Source: Candidatus Binatia bacterium
GTDB lineage: Bacteria; Desulfobacterota; Binatia; UBA9968; JAJDTQ01
DNA length: 64,000 nucleotides
Assembly (NCBI GenBank): GCA_951813575.1
Contig: OX638375.1
Span: 2,433,042-2,497,041 of the forward strand
Direction of reading: 5' to 3'
Each line of letters begins with the position of its first letter. Positions within the stretch are counted from its first letter, which is position 1. The notes below the pieces were generated by a model. The model was not told the origin of the DNA and did not search any database. It saw nothing but the letters and a program-made list of their open reading frames with translations. Shown in pieces: positions 9,308-17,107 of the stretch. The position numbers and the translations under genes are program-made.

Positions 9308-9334
9308 CTTTATTAAGAATAAATTCTCATTAGT
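9308..9334. promoter_or_regulatory. Candidate Fur/Zur box upstream of the zinc operon
   Basis: Read on the minus strand, the segment is an AT-rich imperfect palindrome resembling Fur-family boxes, centred on AGAAT-AA-ATTCT (9316-9327). It lies about 50-70 bp before the zinc operon start at 9266 and stands out from the GC-rich surroundings. A Zur repressor site here is inferred. Confidence 0.4.
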
Positions 9335-9381
9335 CAACCCCTTTCAGGCTTTCATATATGGCGTTTTGCGATAAACTTTAC

Positions 9382-9411
9382 TTGATACTAGTATTAAACG
9401 ATCAATATACT
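9382..9411 (+). promoter_or_regulatory. Sigma-70-like promoter with overlapping palindrome
   Basis: TTGATA (9382-9387) and TATACT (9406-9411) are 18 bp apart. The perfect palindrome ATACTAGTAT (9385-9394) overlaps the -35 box and could be an operator. It points toward the Fur-family gene, whose start is about 130 bp downstream. Confidence 0.4.
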
Positions 9412-9449
9412 GGCGGTCCGGACGGGTGTGGCCGAAAGGACCTCCTGCT

Positions 9450-9493
9450 TTGCATGTCCGAAGCGCAGTGGTGTATAATCGGAGACCGATTAT
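9450..9493 (+). promoter_or_regulatory. Promoter with 8-3-8 inverted-repeat operator before zur
   Basis: A perfect -10 box TATAAT (9474-9479) follows a TTGCAT -35 box (9450-9455) with an 18-bp spacer. The inverted repeat ATAATCGG-AGA-CCGATTAT (9475-9493) overlaps the -10 and the expected start site, an ideal place for autorepression. It sits 50 bp before the Fur-family start codon. Confidence 0.5.
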
Positions 9494-9542
9494 TCAGGAA
9501 GAGGACGGAACGCACCGCCCGCGGCAGGATCGGGAGACTCCC

Positions 9543-9977
9543 ATGACCGACGAAAAACGCCACGCCGAAGAAGCCGCTTCCCAGCATCGCCCCCGCGCCA
9601 AACGGCGGACACGGCAACGAAGCATCATCCAGCGGGTGCTGCTGGAAGCCAACCGGCCGCTCAGCCCCCACGACATCCTCCAGGCCGCGCAGGCCACGGC
9701 GCCCGGACTGGGCATCGCCACCGTCTACCGCGCGATCCACACCATGATCACCGAGGGCCTGCTCGTCGCCGTGGAAATACCCGGGGAGGCTCCCCGTTAC
9801 GAGACCGCGGGAAAGGAACACCACCATCACTTCCAGTGCCGGACCTGCGACGACATCTTCGACATCCAGGGTTGCCCGCCGGCCATCCAGCAACTCGCCC
9901 CCAAGGGTTTCCGGCTCGAAGGCCACCAGGTCGTGCTCTACGGCGTGTGCCCCCCGTGCACGGGAATGCCCGCGTAG
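9543..9977 (+). CDS. zur: Fur-family metalloregulator, probably Zur
   Basis: A 144-residue regulator. The N-terminal winged helix carries RSIIQRVLLEANRPLSPHDILQAAQ and the recognition region LGIATVYRAIHTM (about residues 56-68). The C-terminal dimerisation/metal domain has KEHHHHFQC, the CRTCDD pair and a second Cys pair VCPPC, forming the structural zinc site. The ATG at 9543 was chosen because it precedes the conserved domain by the usual distance; in-frame upstream codons overlap the promoter. Its position back to back with a znuACB operon makes Zur the likeliest role, but Fur or PerR cannot be excluded by sequence alone. Confidence 0.85.
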   Translation: MTDEKRHAEEAASQHRPRAKRRTRQRSIIQRVLLEANRPLSPHDILQAAQATAPGLGIATVYRAIHTMITEGLLVAVEIPGEAPRYETAGKEHHHHFQCRTCDDIFDIQGCPPAIQQLAPKGFRLEGHQVVLYGVCPPCTGMPA

Positions 9978-10114
9978 ACGGACTTGCGTTTCCCCATACG
10001 ATGACGTATCGCGGAAGTGGGTCTTACGACCCGCTCACTCGCTTTGCCTTCGCGGCACCGGCCCTTGGCAGGTCAAGGCCAGCCGTGCCGTGAACGCCGC
10101 CACAGGAGACCGAT

Positions 10115-10591
10115 ATGAGCGCCCTGCGTATCGAACAGGAAGGAATGCCGGCACAGGAGCTGGATTTCCGGCAACTCGCGGAGCTGGACGGCCAGATCGC
10201 CGACGTCGGCGCCCTGATCCCCGGCCGGGTCGGCGGCGCGGTGACGCTTCAGGCCGTCCTCGACCGGCTCAATCCGGACCCGGACCTCGACTACCTGACG
10301 GTGGAGTCCACCGACGGCGGCTTCGCCGCCAGCGTGCCGCTGGAGGCGCTGCGCCACGCGGTCATCGCCTACCGCGTCGGCGACGAGCCGCTGCCCCGGG
10401 ACAAGGGCGGGCCGCTGCGGTTCCTGATCCCCGACGACGAGGGCTGCGCCACCGGCGGCGCCGACGCCTGCGCCAACGTAAAGTTCGTGGGCACGCTACG
10501 GTTGACCAAGGGGCGGGGCAAGGATACGCGCCCGGAGACCCCCCGGCAGCACGCGAGGCTGCATGAGGAGGAAGGGGAAGGGGGACGCTAG
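10115..10591 (+). CDS. Small molybdopterin-domain protein (sulfite-oxidase fold)
   Basis: A 158-residue protein resembling the oxidoreductase molybdopterin-binding domain: GAVTLQAVLDRLNP, YLTVESTDGGFAASVPLEAL (about residues 70-89), GGPLRFLIPDDEGC and DACANVKFVGTLRL. It is much shorter than SuoX or MsrP (over 300 residues) and matches a group of short stand-alone domain proteins. I see no signal peptide. A moaBDE cluster and a molybdenum hydroxylase elsewhere in the window show that the cell makes the cofactor. It lies 38 bp before the thiolase gene. Whether it binds Moco is unproven. Confidence 0.65.
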   Translation: MSALRIEQEGMPAQELDFRQLAELDGQIADVGALIPGRVGGAVTLQAVLDRLNPDPDLDYLTVESTDGGFAASVPLEALRHAVIAYRVGDEPLPRDKGGPLRFLIPDDEGCATGGADACANVKFVGTLRLTKGRGKDTRPETPRQHARLHEEEGEGGR

Positions 10592-10629
10592 CCCCGCACT
10601 TCCCGGGAATCGAACGGAAAGGACACTGA

Positions 10630-11766
10630 ATGGCCTCACTCAAGGACAAGTACGCGATCGTGGGCGTGGGACACTCGGCACTCGGGAAGGTGCCCGAGCT
10701 GAGCGACTACGGCCTGCAGGTGATGGCGGTGAAGGCCGCCCTGGACGACGCCGGCCTCACGAAGAACGACGTCGACGCGGTGATCACCCACAGCCACCTG
10801 CTGGGCGCCGTCCGGGTGCATCACCAGAACCTCTCCGAGCGGCTGGGCATCGATACGGCCTTCGGCGTCTCCCTGTCCGCGGGCGGGGCGACCTCCTGCC
10901 TCATGGTGCAGGTGGCGGCCGCGGCCATCGAGGCGGGCTTCTGCAAGACCGTGCTGTGCGTGCACGGCGACAAGGGCGCTACCCGCAAGACCCCCGGAAG
11001 GGGCGAAGGCGGCGGCGAGTTCGGTCCCGAGTACGGCCTGTACGGCGCCGCCGGACAGCACGCCTTCGGCCTCACCCGGCACATGCACGAGTACGGCACC
11101 ACTCACGACCACATGGGCGCCATCGCCGTGGCCTGCCGCAAGCACGCGCAGCTCAACCCCGTGGCCGCCATGCAGGCCGACATGACCCTGGAGGACTATC
11201 ACAACTCGCGCTGGATCGTGTGGCCGTTCCACCTGTTCGACTGCTGCCTCCGGAGCGACGGCGCCGCCGCGGTCATCGTCACCTCGGCGGAGCGCGCCAG
11301 GGACATGAAACAGAAGCCGGTCCACGTCATGGGCATGGGCCGCGCCAACAACTCCCGCGGCTACATCCACGGCGACCACATGACCGAGCTGGGCGCCAAG
11401 GAGTCCGGCGCCCATGCCTTCGCCATGGCCGGCCTCACGCCCAAGGACATCGACACCGCCCAGATCTACGACTGTTTCACCTACATCCTCATGGCCACCC
11501 TGGAGGACTACGGCTTCTGCAAGAAGGGCGAGGGCGGCCCGTTCGTGAGCGGCGGCCGCATCGAGCTGGGCGGCGAGCTGCCCACCAACACCTCGGGCGG
11601 CATGCTGTCGGAGTGCTACATCGAGGGCATGCTCCAGATCGTCGAAGGGGTGCGCCAGTTGCGCGGCGAATGCGGCCCGCGCCAGGTCAAGGACGCCGAG
11701 ACCGCCATCATCAGCGGCAACGGCGGCAACGCCGTGTGCCACTCGACGCTGATATTGAGGAACTAA
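10630..11766 (+). CDS. Thiolase-fold protein (lipid-transfer/Ltp-like acetyl-CoA acetyltransferase family)
   Basis: A 378-residue thiolase-like protein beginning KYAIVGVGHSALGKVPELS. The family's C-terminal pattern is present: DIDTAQIYDCFTYILM, then NTSGGMLSECYIEGM and GNGGNAVCHSTL. At the place where classic thiolases carry the nucleophilic Cys this one reads AGGATSCLM, so the CxSG nucleophile is not obvious. That is the pattern of Ltp-type retro-aldolases and SCP2-thiolase homologues that pair with DUF35 proteins, and a DUF35 gene follows after 2 bp. The probable role is C-C bond cleavage or formation on an acyl-CoA; the substrate is unknown. Confidence 0.8.
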   Translation: MASLKDKYAIVGVGHSALGKVPELSDYGLQVMAVKAALDDAGLTKNDVDAVITHSHLLGAVRVHHQNLSERLGIDTAFGVSLSAGGATSCLMVQVAAAAIEAGFCKTVLCVHGDKGATRKTPGRGEGGGEFGPEYGLYGAAGQHAFGLTRHMHEYGTTHDHMGAIAVACRKHAQLNPVAAMQADMTLEDYHNSRWIVWPFHLFDCCLRSDGAAAVIVTSAERARDMKQKPVHVMGMGRANNSRGYIHGDHMTELGAKESGAHAFAMAGLTPKDIDTAQIYDCFTYILMATLEDYGFCKKGEGGPFVSGGRIELGGELPTNTSGGMLSECYIEGMLQIVEGVRQLRGECGPRQVKDAETAIISGNGGNAVCHSTLILRN

Positions 11767-11768
11767 CC

Positions 11769-12176
11769 GTGAGCGACTACGCGAAACCGATACCGACGCC
11801 GTCCGAGGATTCTCAGCCCTACTGGGAGGCTGCCAGGAACCACGAGCTCAAGCTGCAGCAGTGCGCCGCGTGCAGCGCCTTCCGGTTCCCGCCCGCCGCA
11901 GTGTGCTCCGAGTGCACCTCCGACGCCTACGAGTGGAAGCCCGTATCCGGCAAGGCCCGGGTGTTCTCCTTCGTCATCTACCACCGCGCCTACCACCCCG
12001 GCTTCAAGGAAGAGCTTCCCTACGTCGTAGCGGTCATCGAGCTCGACGAGGGGCCGCGCATGCTCTCCAACGTCATCGGCTGCAAGCCCGAGGAAGTGCG
12101 CTGCGACATGCCGGTGGAGGTGGCCTTCGAGGACATCACCGACGAGATGACCCTGCCGAAGTTCCGGCCGGCCTGA
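11769..12176 (+). CDS. DUF35 Zn-ribbon/OB-fold protein, thiolase partner
   Basis: A 135-residue protein with a GTG start 2 bp after the thiolase stop. The N-terminal rubredoxin-like ribbon has CAAC (about residues 36-39) and CSEC (50-53), followed by an OB-fold with GKARVFSFVIYHRAYHP and the PYVVAVIELDEGPRMLSNV strand set. DUF35 proteins bind thiolase-fold partners (as ChsH2 does with Ltp2) and shape or complete the acyl-CoA site. The 3' 172 bases are part of a perfect 633-bp tandem duplication, so the last 57 residues are encoded a second time within the next open frame. Confidence 0.88.
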   Translation: MSDYAKPIPTPSEDSQPYWEAARNHELKLQQCAACSAFRFPPAAVCSECTSDAYEWKPVSGKARVFSFVIYHRAYHPGFKEELPYVVAVIELDEGPRMLSNVIGCKPEEVRCDMPVEVAFEDITDEMTLPKFRPA

Positions 12177-12217
12177 GCCGAAAGGAAGCGGAGCCTGTCA
12201 TTCCGTGCCCCTCTTCC

Positions 12218-12267
12218 GTCATTCCCGCGAAAGCATGCCCTCGACCCGATCGGGGGCGGGAATCCAG
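12218..12267. repeat. Family 1 palindrome with expanded, self-complementary loop (second copy 12851-12900)
   Basis: The outer arms ATTCCCGC (12221-12228) and GCGGGAAT (12256-12263) match the standard element, but the usual GAAA loop is replaced by a longer insert containing its own palindrome CCCGATCGGG (12245-12254). It lies between the DUF35 gene and ubiD and is copied by the tandem duplication. Confidence 0.75.
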
Positions 12268-12326
12268 AAGCGGCGCGGCAAGTGGAACCGCCGAACGCGG
12301 CATCCCCCACACAAGGGAAGGCAACC

Positions 12327-12809
12327 ATGTCATACCGTGACCTGAGAGAATGGCTCGAGCAGGTGGACGCCATGGGCGAGCTCCGCCGGATTCCGGGTTG
12401 CGACTGGAACCTGGAGATCGGCGCCCTGGCGGAGGTGGCGGGACGCGGGCAGGACGCCTCCGCGCTGCTGTTCGACAACATCAAGGACTACCCCGAGGGG
12501 CACCGGGTGCTGGTGGGCATGGTGGAGTCGCTCAAGCGCGCCGCCCTCACCACCAACCTGCCCACCGACATCACCCGCAACGAGTTCATCGCCGCCTGGA
12601 AAGAACGCCTCAACAACCCCAAGCTGATCCCGCCGGACAAGGAAGAGCTTCCCTACGTCGTAGCGGTCATCGAGCTCGACGAGGGGCCGCGCATGCTCTC
12701 CAACGTCATCGGCTGCAAGCCCGAGGAAGTGCGCTGCGACATGCCGGTGGAGGTGGCCTTCGAGGACATCACCGACGAGATGACCCTGCCGAAGTTCCGG
12801 CCGGCCTGA
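12327..12809 (+). pseudogene. Chimeric ubiD'-DUF35' frame made by the tandem duplication
   Basis: This 160-residue open frame has the same start and first about 104 codons as the intact ubiD at 12960, then switches in frame at base 12638 to the last 57 codons of the DUF35 gene. It lacks the UbiD prFMN-binding core and catalytic Arg-Glu-Glu residues, and lacks the zinc ribbon of DUF35. It keeps a ribosome-binding region and a clean stop, so it could be translated, but no function is expected. It is best regarded as a by-product of the duplication. Confidence 0.88.
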
Positions 12810-12959
12810 GCCGAAAGGAAGCGGAGCCTGTCATTCCGTGCCCCTCTTCCGTCATTCCCGCGAAAGCATGCCCTCGACCCGATCGGGGGCGGGAATCCAG
12901 AAGCGGCGCGGCAAGTGGAACCGCCGAACGCGGCATCCCCCACACAAGGGAAGGCAACC

Positions 12960-14375
12960 ATGTCATACCGTGACCTGAGAGAATGGCTCGAGCAGGTGGA
13001 CGCCATGGGCGAGCTCCGCCGGATTCCGGGTTGCGACTGGAACCTGGAGATCGGCGCCCTGGCGGAGGTGGCGGGACGCGGGCAGGACGCCTCCGCGCTG
13101 CTGTTCGACAACATCAAGGACTACCCCGAGGGGCACCGGGTGCTGGTGGGCATGGTGGAGTCGCTCAAGCGCGCCGCCCTCACCACCAACCTGCCCACCG
13201 ACATCACCCGCAACGAGTTCATCGCCGCCTGGAAAGAACGCCTCAACAACCCCAAGCTGATCCCGCCGGAGTACGTGGACGAGAGCCCGCTCTACGAGAA
13301 CGTGTTCACCGGCAAGGACGTCGACGTGCTCAAGCTGCCGGTGCCCAAGTGGCACGACGAGGACGGCGGCCGCTACATCGGCACCGCCCACGTGGTCATG
13401 ACCCAGGACCCGGACGAGGGCTGGGTGAACATGGGCACCTACCGCACCATGGTCCACGAGGCCGACCGGCTGGCCGTCTACATCTCGCCGGGCAAGCACG
13501 GCCGCATCCACCGCCAGAAGGCCTTCGACCGGAACAAGCCCCTCAAGGTGGCCATTTCCTTCGGCCAGGACCCGCTGCTGTTCCTGCTGTCCTCGCGGCA
13601 GATCCCCTGGGGCGAGCAGGAGCTGGACTACGCCGGCGGCATCAAGGGCGCACCCATCGACGTGATCCGCGGCGAGTTCACCGGCCTGCCGATTCCCGCC
13701 CACGCCGAGATCGCCATCGAGGGCGAGATCATGCCCGACGAGACCCGGGACGAGGGCCCCTTCGGCGAGTGGCCCGGCTACTACGCCAGCGGCTCGCGCC
13801 AGGAACCGGTGGTGCACGTCAAGAGCCTGATGTACCGCAACAACCCCATCCTCACCGGCTCGCCGCCGTTCCGGCCGCTGCCCGGCGCCGACGGCTGCAC
13901 GTCGCTGATCCGGGCCGCGTTCATCTGGGATTCCATGGAAAAGGCCGGCGTCCCCGACGTCACCGGCGTCGCCTGCTACCAGAACCGCTTCTTCACCGCC
14001 GTCTCCATCCGCCAGCGCTACCCCGGACACGCCAAGCAGGCCGCCCTCATCGCCAGCCAGAACCACACCGGCGCCTACCTCGGCCGCTACGTCGTGGTGG
14101 TGGACGACGACATCGACGTCGCCGACCTGAACGACGTCGTGTGGGCCATGTGCACCCGCTGCAACCCCGCCGACTCCATCGACATCCTGCGCCGCACCTG
14201 GAGCGGCCCCCTCGACCCCATCATCCCCCGCGACCAGAAAGGCCACAACTCCCGCGCCATCATCGACGCCTGCCGCCCCTACGAATGGATCAAGGATTTC
14301 CCGCCCGTGTCGGGGGCGAGTCCGGAGCTGAAGGAGCAGGTGCTGGAGAAGTATGGGGAGTATTTGAAGGGGTGA
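12960..14375 (+). CDS. UbiD-family prFMN-dependent decarboxylase
   Basis: A 471-residue UbiD-fold (de)carboxylase. Recognisable parts are the N-terminal DLREWLEQVDAMGELRRI, the ALLFDNIKDYPEG strand, the central VNMGTYRTMVH and ISPGKH region contacting prenylated FMN, and the acidic block EGEIMPDETRDEGPFGEWPGYY that carries the catalytic Glu pair. The enzyme acts on aromatic or alpha,beta-unsaturated acids and needs prFMN from UbiX, which is not in the window. With the thiolase and DUF35 genes it suggests a catabolic route for an unsaturated or aromatic acid. The ATG at 12960 is the second copy of a duplicated start region. Confidence 0.9.
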   Translation: MSYRDLREWLEQVDAMGELRRIPGCDWNLEIGALAEVAGRGQDASALLFDNIKDYPEGHRVLVGMVESLKRAALTTNLPTDITRNEFIAAWKERLNNPKLIPPEYVDESPLYENVFTGKDVDVLKLPVPKWHDEDGGRYIGTAHVVMTQDPDEGWVNMGTYRTMVHEADRLAVYISPGKHGRIHRQKAFDRNKPLKVAISFGQDPLLFLLSSRQIPWGEQELDYAGGIKGAPIDVIRGEFTGLPIPAHAEIAIEGEIMPDETRDEGPFGEWPGYYASGSRQEPVVHVKSLMYRNNPILTGSPPFRPLPGADGCTSLIRAAFIWDSMEKAGVPDVTGVACYQNRFFTAVSIRQRYPGHAKQAALIASQNHTGAYLGRYVVVVDDDIDVADLNDVVWAMCTRCNPADSIDILRRTWSGPLDPIIPRDQKGHNSRAIIDACRPYEWIKDFPPVSGASPELKEQVLEKYGEYLKG

Positions 14376-14568
14376 GGGGGCGGAGTCTCTCCCCCGCGAC
14401 AGACATCACACTTGGGCATGTGATCTCCTCCAGGAGAAATTGACCCACTCTTCCTGGCCCTCACGCATGGGCTAATGTTTGCAAAATAGAAATGGATTTC
14501 TAATTTGTCAGAATGCCGTGTTGCGTGCCCGCCGTCAGCCACTACCCCGTATCTAGAATGTAGGCCGG

Positions 14569-14907
14569 CTACGACACCCGCCAGTTACGGCTGTACTCGC
14601 GGGTTCCTTTGGTCGCCCGCGAAACCAACCGAATGGTGACACAGGTGTCATCGTCCAGGGCGGCCAACATTTTCATGAGCCGATCCAGCGTGAAACGTCC
14701 CAAATCGGCATTGCGGATTCGGGAGAAATCGGCGGCCGCAAAGCCAGTCTCTTGCCCGGCCTTCCTGACCGTAAGCCCGCGGTTGTCCAGCACCGCTATG
14801 ATCCTAGCCGCAACGATCGCCTTGGCCTGCTTCAGATCCGCTTCTGGATCACCCAAATCTCGAAAGACGTTTCCGCTTCCCTCTTCCAATTCTAAGTCGT
14901 CCTTCAT
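14569..14907 (-). CDS. XRE-family antitoxin (HigA-like)
   Basis: A 112-residue protein with a helix-turn-helix in its centre: LKQAKAIVAARIIAVLDNRGLTVRKAGQETGF followed by FSRIRNADLGRFTLDRLMKMLAAL (about residues 29-85). This is the HigA/XRE form found after Gp49-type toxins. The ATG at 14907 overlaps the toxin stop by 4 bp, supporting coupled translation in toxin-then-antitoxin order, typical of HigBA. It should neutralise the upstream toxin and repress the operon. GC is visibly lower than in the flanking ubiD gene, consistent with transfer. Confidence 0.83.
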   Translation of the reverse strand: MKDDLELEEGSGNVFRDLGDPEADLKQAKAIVAARIIAVLDNRGLTVRKAGQETGFAAADFSRIRNADLGRFTLDRLMKMLAALDDDTCVTIRLVSRATKGTREYSRNWRVS

Positions 14908-15269
14908 TGCAACAAACCCCTCTTCAATCGCCCCAGGCGCGCCTTCACGAGGTCGATATCGCGCTTCGGCGTTTTGATGCCCGTCTTCGATTTCTTTCCG
15001 AACACGTGAACCACCCACAATTTCCCCGCGATTTCAGTGACGTAGACAACGCGCCAAGCATTCGCCTGGTAGCGCAGGGCAATCTCCATGACGCCGGGCT
15101 CAAGACCCTTCAGCGGCTTGGCAATATCTGCCTTCCCGCCTTCCGCCGCGATCGTAAGCGCGGTGTTGATCCGGTCGCGCACAGCCTTTGGGAAAGTCTC
15201 ATAGACCTTCCGCACTGCCTTGACCCAACCAATGGGCCTTGTCGTGCGACCAAGTTTTATTGTTGTCAT
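14904..15269 (-). CDS. Gp49/RelE-like toxin (HigB-like, DUF891)
   Basis: A 121-residue protein of the phage-derived Gp49-like family. The pattern is PIGWVKAVRKVYETFPKAVR, then LKGLEPGVMEIALRY, WRVVYVTEIAGKLWVVHVFGKKSKTGIKTPKRDIDLVKARL. The VHVFGKKS..TP segment is the RelE-fold active-site strand. Such toxins cleave mRNA on the ribosome. It overlaps the XRE antitoxin by 4 bp. Start ATG at 15269 is followed by the family's usual short N-terminus. Confidence 0.83.
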   Translation of the reverse strand: MTTIKLGRTTRPIGWVKAVRKVYETFPKAVRDRINTALTIAAEGGKADIAKPLKGLEPGVMEIALRYQANAWRVVYVTEIAGKLWVVHVFGKKSKTGIKTPKRDIDLVKARLGRLKRGLLQ

Positions 15270-15445
15270 TGATGACTACGCGTGTCAATCATGTGTTGCC
15301 TTGTGTCAAGGGCGCAGGCCGGGCCAACGGAGAACAGGGTCGTGTACGCCTTCGACTCAAGACTGATCTCCCTTCAACCCGCAAAGAATGTGCCAGTCCC
15401 AACGGTCGCGGGAGTTCCACGACCCGGAGGATGTGTTGGGATCGT

Positions 15446-16108
15446 TCAGGCGGCAACTGAAAACACGCCGGTCTCGGAATTTGCCGTCCACAGCTCGCCA
15501 GTATCGATGTCGAACCACCAGCCGTGCAGCGCGAGATCGCCCTTTTCCACTCGATCCTGAATCCACGCATAGGACCTAAGGTTTGCCAGCGACCTGAGCA
15601 CGGATCGCTGCTCCGCCGCAGTCGCCGTTTCCGCGTCCGTGCGCTCGCCCCCGGAGCCCTCCGTCACCACCTCCCGGCAGGCACCGTCCGCCAGCGCTAC
15701 CCACGGCCCGAGGCACTCGAACGGGGGTGGTTCTTGCCCCCGCGCCGCGTCCATTGCCGCCTTGATGCCGCCGCAGTGGGAATGACCGCACGCAACCACG
15801 TGAGAGACCCCGAGCGCCTTGACGCCGTACTCCACGGCCGCCATCACCGCGTGCGCCATAAAGTCGCCGTCACTTCGGGGCGGAACCAGGTTCGCCACCA
15901 CCCGCACGACGAAGATGTCCCCGGGCCTGGCGCCGAAGATCAGCGCGGGGTCCACGCGGGAGTCGCTGCAGGCGATAATGAGGACATCGGGGTCCTGACC
16001 TCGTGACAGGCGGGCCATGAGCGGATGCTCACCGTTGTACTCGGTCTGGCGGAAGGTATGAGCTCCATCGAGGAGCGCCAAGAGGCTTCCCTTACTTTTT
16101 TCGGTCAC
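15446..16108 (-). CDS. Beta-class carbonic anhydrase
   Basis: A 220-residue enzyme interconverting CO2 and bicarbonate in the cytoplasm. The beta-class zinc ligands are all present: Cys in IIACSDSRVDP (about residue 47, with the Asp-Arg dyad), and His and Cys in VVACGHSHCGGIKAA (about 105-119). The GTG start at 16108 gives the usual short N-terminal helix. It stands alone, between a toxin-antitoxin pair and a divergent nuclease gene; no bicarbonate transporter is adjacent. The 176 bp behind it, up to the toxin start, shows no further gene. Confidence 0.93.
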   Translation of the reverse strand: MTEKSKGSLLALLDGAHTFRQTEYNGEHPLMARLSRGQDPDVLIIACSDSRVDPALIFGARPGDIFVVRVVANLVPPRSDGDFMAHAVMAAVEYGVKALGVSHVVACGHSHCGGIKAAMDAARGQEPPPFECLGPWVALADGACREVVTEGSGGERTDAETATAAEQRSVLRSLANLRSYAWIQDRVEKGDLALHGWWFDIDTGELWTANSETGVFSVAA

Positions 16109-16184
16109 GGTTTCAGGCCTTTCGCGAGTTGTCGATCCCTGCGTGCAGTGGTAGTGTTGCCCTTAACGGGCCACCTCCGCAGAC

Positions 16185-17087
16185 ATGAACCGCAACCAGT
16201 TCCTCAGAACGATCGACGCAATCAACGTCTGGAAACGCGGCGGACAACGTGCACCGCACAAACCGCTATTGCTCCTACTGGCGCTTGGCCGAGTGCTCAG
16301 CGGCCGGGATCGCCTAGCGTCCTACTCACGGGACATCGAGCAAAAGCTCGAAGAGTTGTTGCAACACTTTGGTCCTCCTCGCAAGGCCCTACACCCCGCG
16401 CTTCCTTTCGGCCACCTGCGCACGGACGGACTGTGGGAAATCCCCGGAAGCGATGGTTTGTCGGTCACATCAAGCGGCGACCTCTACGTTGGCGAACTAC
16501 GGCGCGAAAACATCGTGGGCGGTTTCCCGGAACCCATCTACGACATGCTGCGCAACTCTCCGGAACTCGTGCGGGAAGCCGGGCAAAGACTGTTGGACGG
16601 TCATTTCCCGGAATCGTTACACGACGACATCCGTGAAGCCGTCGGCATTCCTCGCACCTGGGAAATACACGATTCTCCCGTCCAGCCCCGGGACCCGGCT
16701 TTCCGGCGCGAGGTGCTGCGCGAGTACGAGCGTCGGTGCGCCGTGTGTGAGTTCGACGTTCGTCTCGGAGACGAACTGATCGGAATCGAAGCTGCCCACA
16801 TCAAGTGGCATGCAGCAGGCGGCCCCGACACGGTAATCAATGGACTGGCGCTGTGCTGGCTTCACCACAAGGCTTTCGACCGTGGGGCGCTAGGTCTGAC
16901 CGCTACGGGCGACGGCTTCAAGGTCCTTGTTTCCAGCGAAGTCCACGGGTTGAGCCAACCTCTCCACTGGTTCCTGGACTTTCATGACAAACCTCTACGG
17001 CCGCCTCGAAACAGGCGACTAGACCCGAAGGCAGAGTTCGTCGACTGGCACCAACGGCAAGTCTTCCGAAAGCCCCCTCTCGCGTGA
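16185..17087 (+). CDS. Sulfur-binding-domain HNH endonuclease (phosphorothioate-DNA-dependent, type IV restriction)
   Basis: A 300-residue protein in two parts. The N-terminal half has the sulfur-binding-domain pattern of ScoMcrA/SprMcrA-type enzymes: RAPHKPLLLLLALGRV (about residues 23-38), EELLQHFGPPRKALHPALPF and LRTDGLWEIP. The C-terminal half is an HNH nuclease with CAVCEFDV, EAAHIKWHAAGG (first His), VINGLALC and LHHKAFDRGALGL. Relatives cut DNA carrying phosphorothioate backbone marks made by Dnd or Ssp systems. No dnd or ssp modification gene is in the window, which fits a stand-alone defence against modified DNA. Specificity is inferred from the family. Confidence 0.82.
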   Translation: MNRNQFLRTIDAINVWKRGGQRAPHKPLLLLLALGRVLSGRDRLASYSRDIEQKLEELLQHFGPPRKALHPALPFGHLRTDGLWEIPGSDGLSVTSSGDLYVGELRRENIVGGFPEPIYDMLRNSPELVREAGQRLLDGHFPESLHDDIREAVGIPRTWEIHDSPVQPRDPAFRREVLREYERRCAVCEFDVRLGDELIGIEAAHIKWHAAGGPDTVINGLALCWLHHKAFDRGALGLTATGDGFKVLVSSEVHGLSQPLHWFLDFHDKPLRPPRNRRLDPKAEFVDWHQRQVFRKPPLA

Positions 17088-17107
17088 GCCGTCCCCGGCC
17101 TTGCCCC

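Larger units (their letters stand above)
12005..13270. repeat. Perfect 633-bp tandem duplication
   Basis: Bases 12005-12637 and 12638-13270 appear identical on reading. Each unit runs from within the DUF35 gene, through the intergenic palindrome and ubiD ribosome-binding site, to about codon 104 of ubiD. The junction at 12637/12638 joins truncated ubiD in frame to the DUF35 end. The outer copies keep one full DUF35 gene (left) and one full ubiD (right), so both functions survive. Identity without drift means a very recent event or an assembly artefact. Confidence 0.95.

Noticed and set aside
12327-12809. A genuine UbiD-DUF35 fusion gene
   Set aside because: The junction coincides exactly with the edge of a perfect tandem duplication, so the fusion is a by-product.
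14376-14568. Structured RNA in the ubiD/antitoxin convergent gap
   Set aside because: Only short inverted repeats (such as TAGAAA-TGGA-TTTCTA) are present, too weak to call more than possible transcript-end structures.
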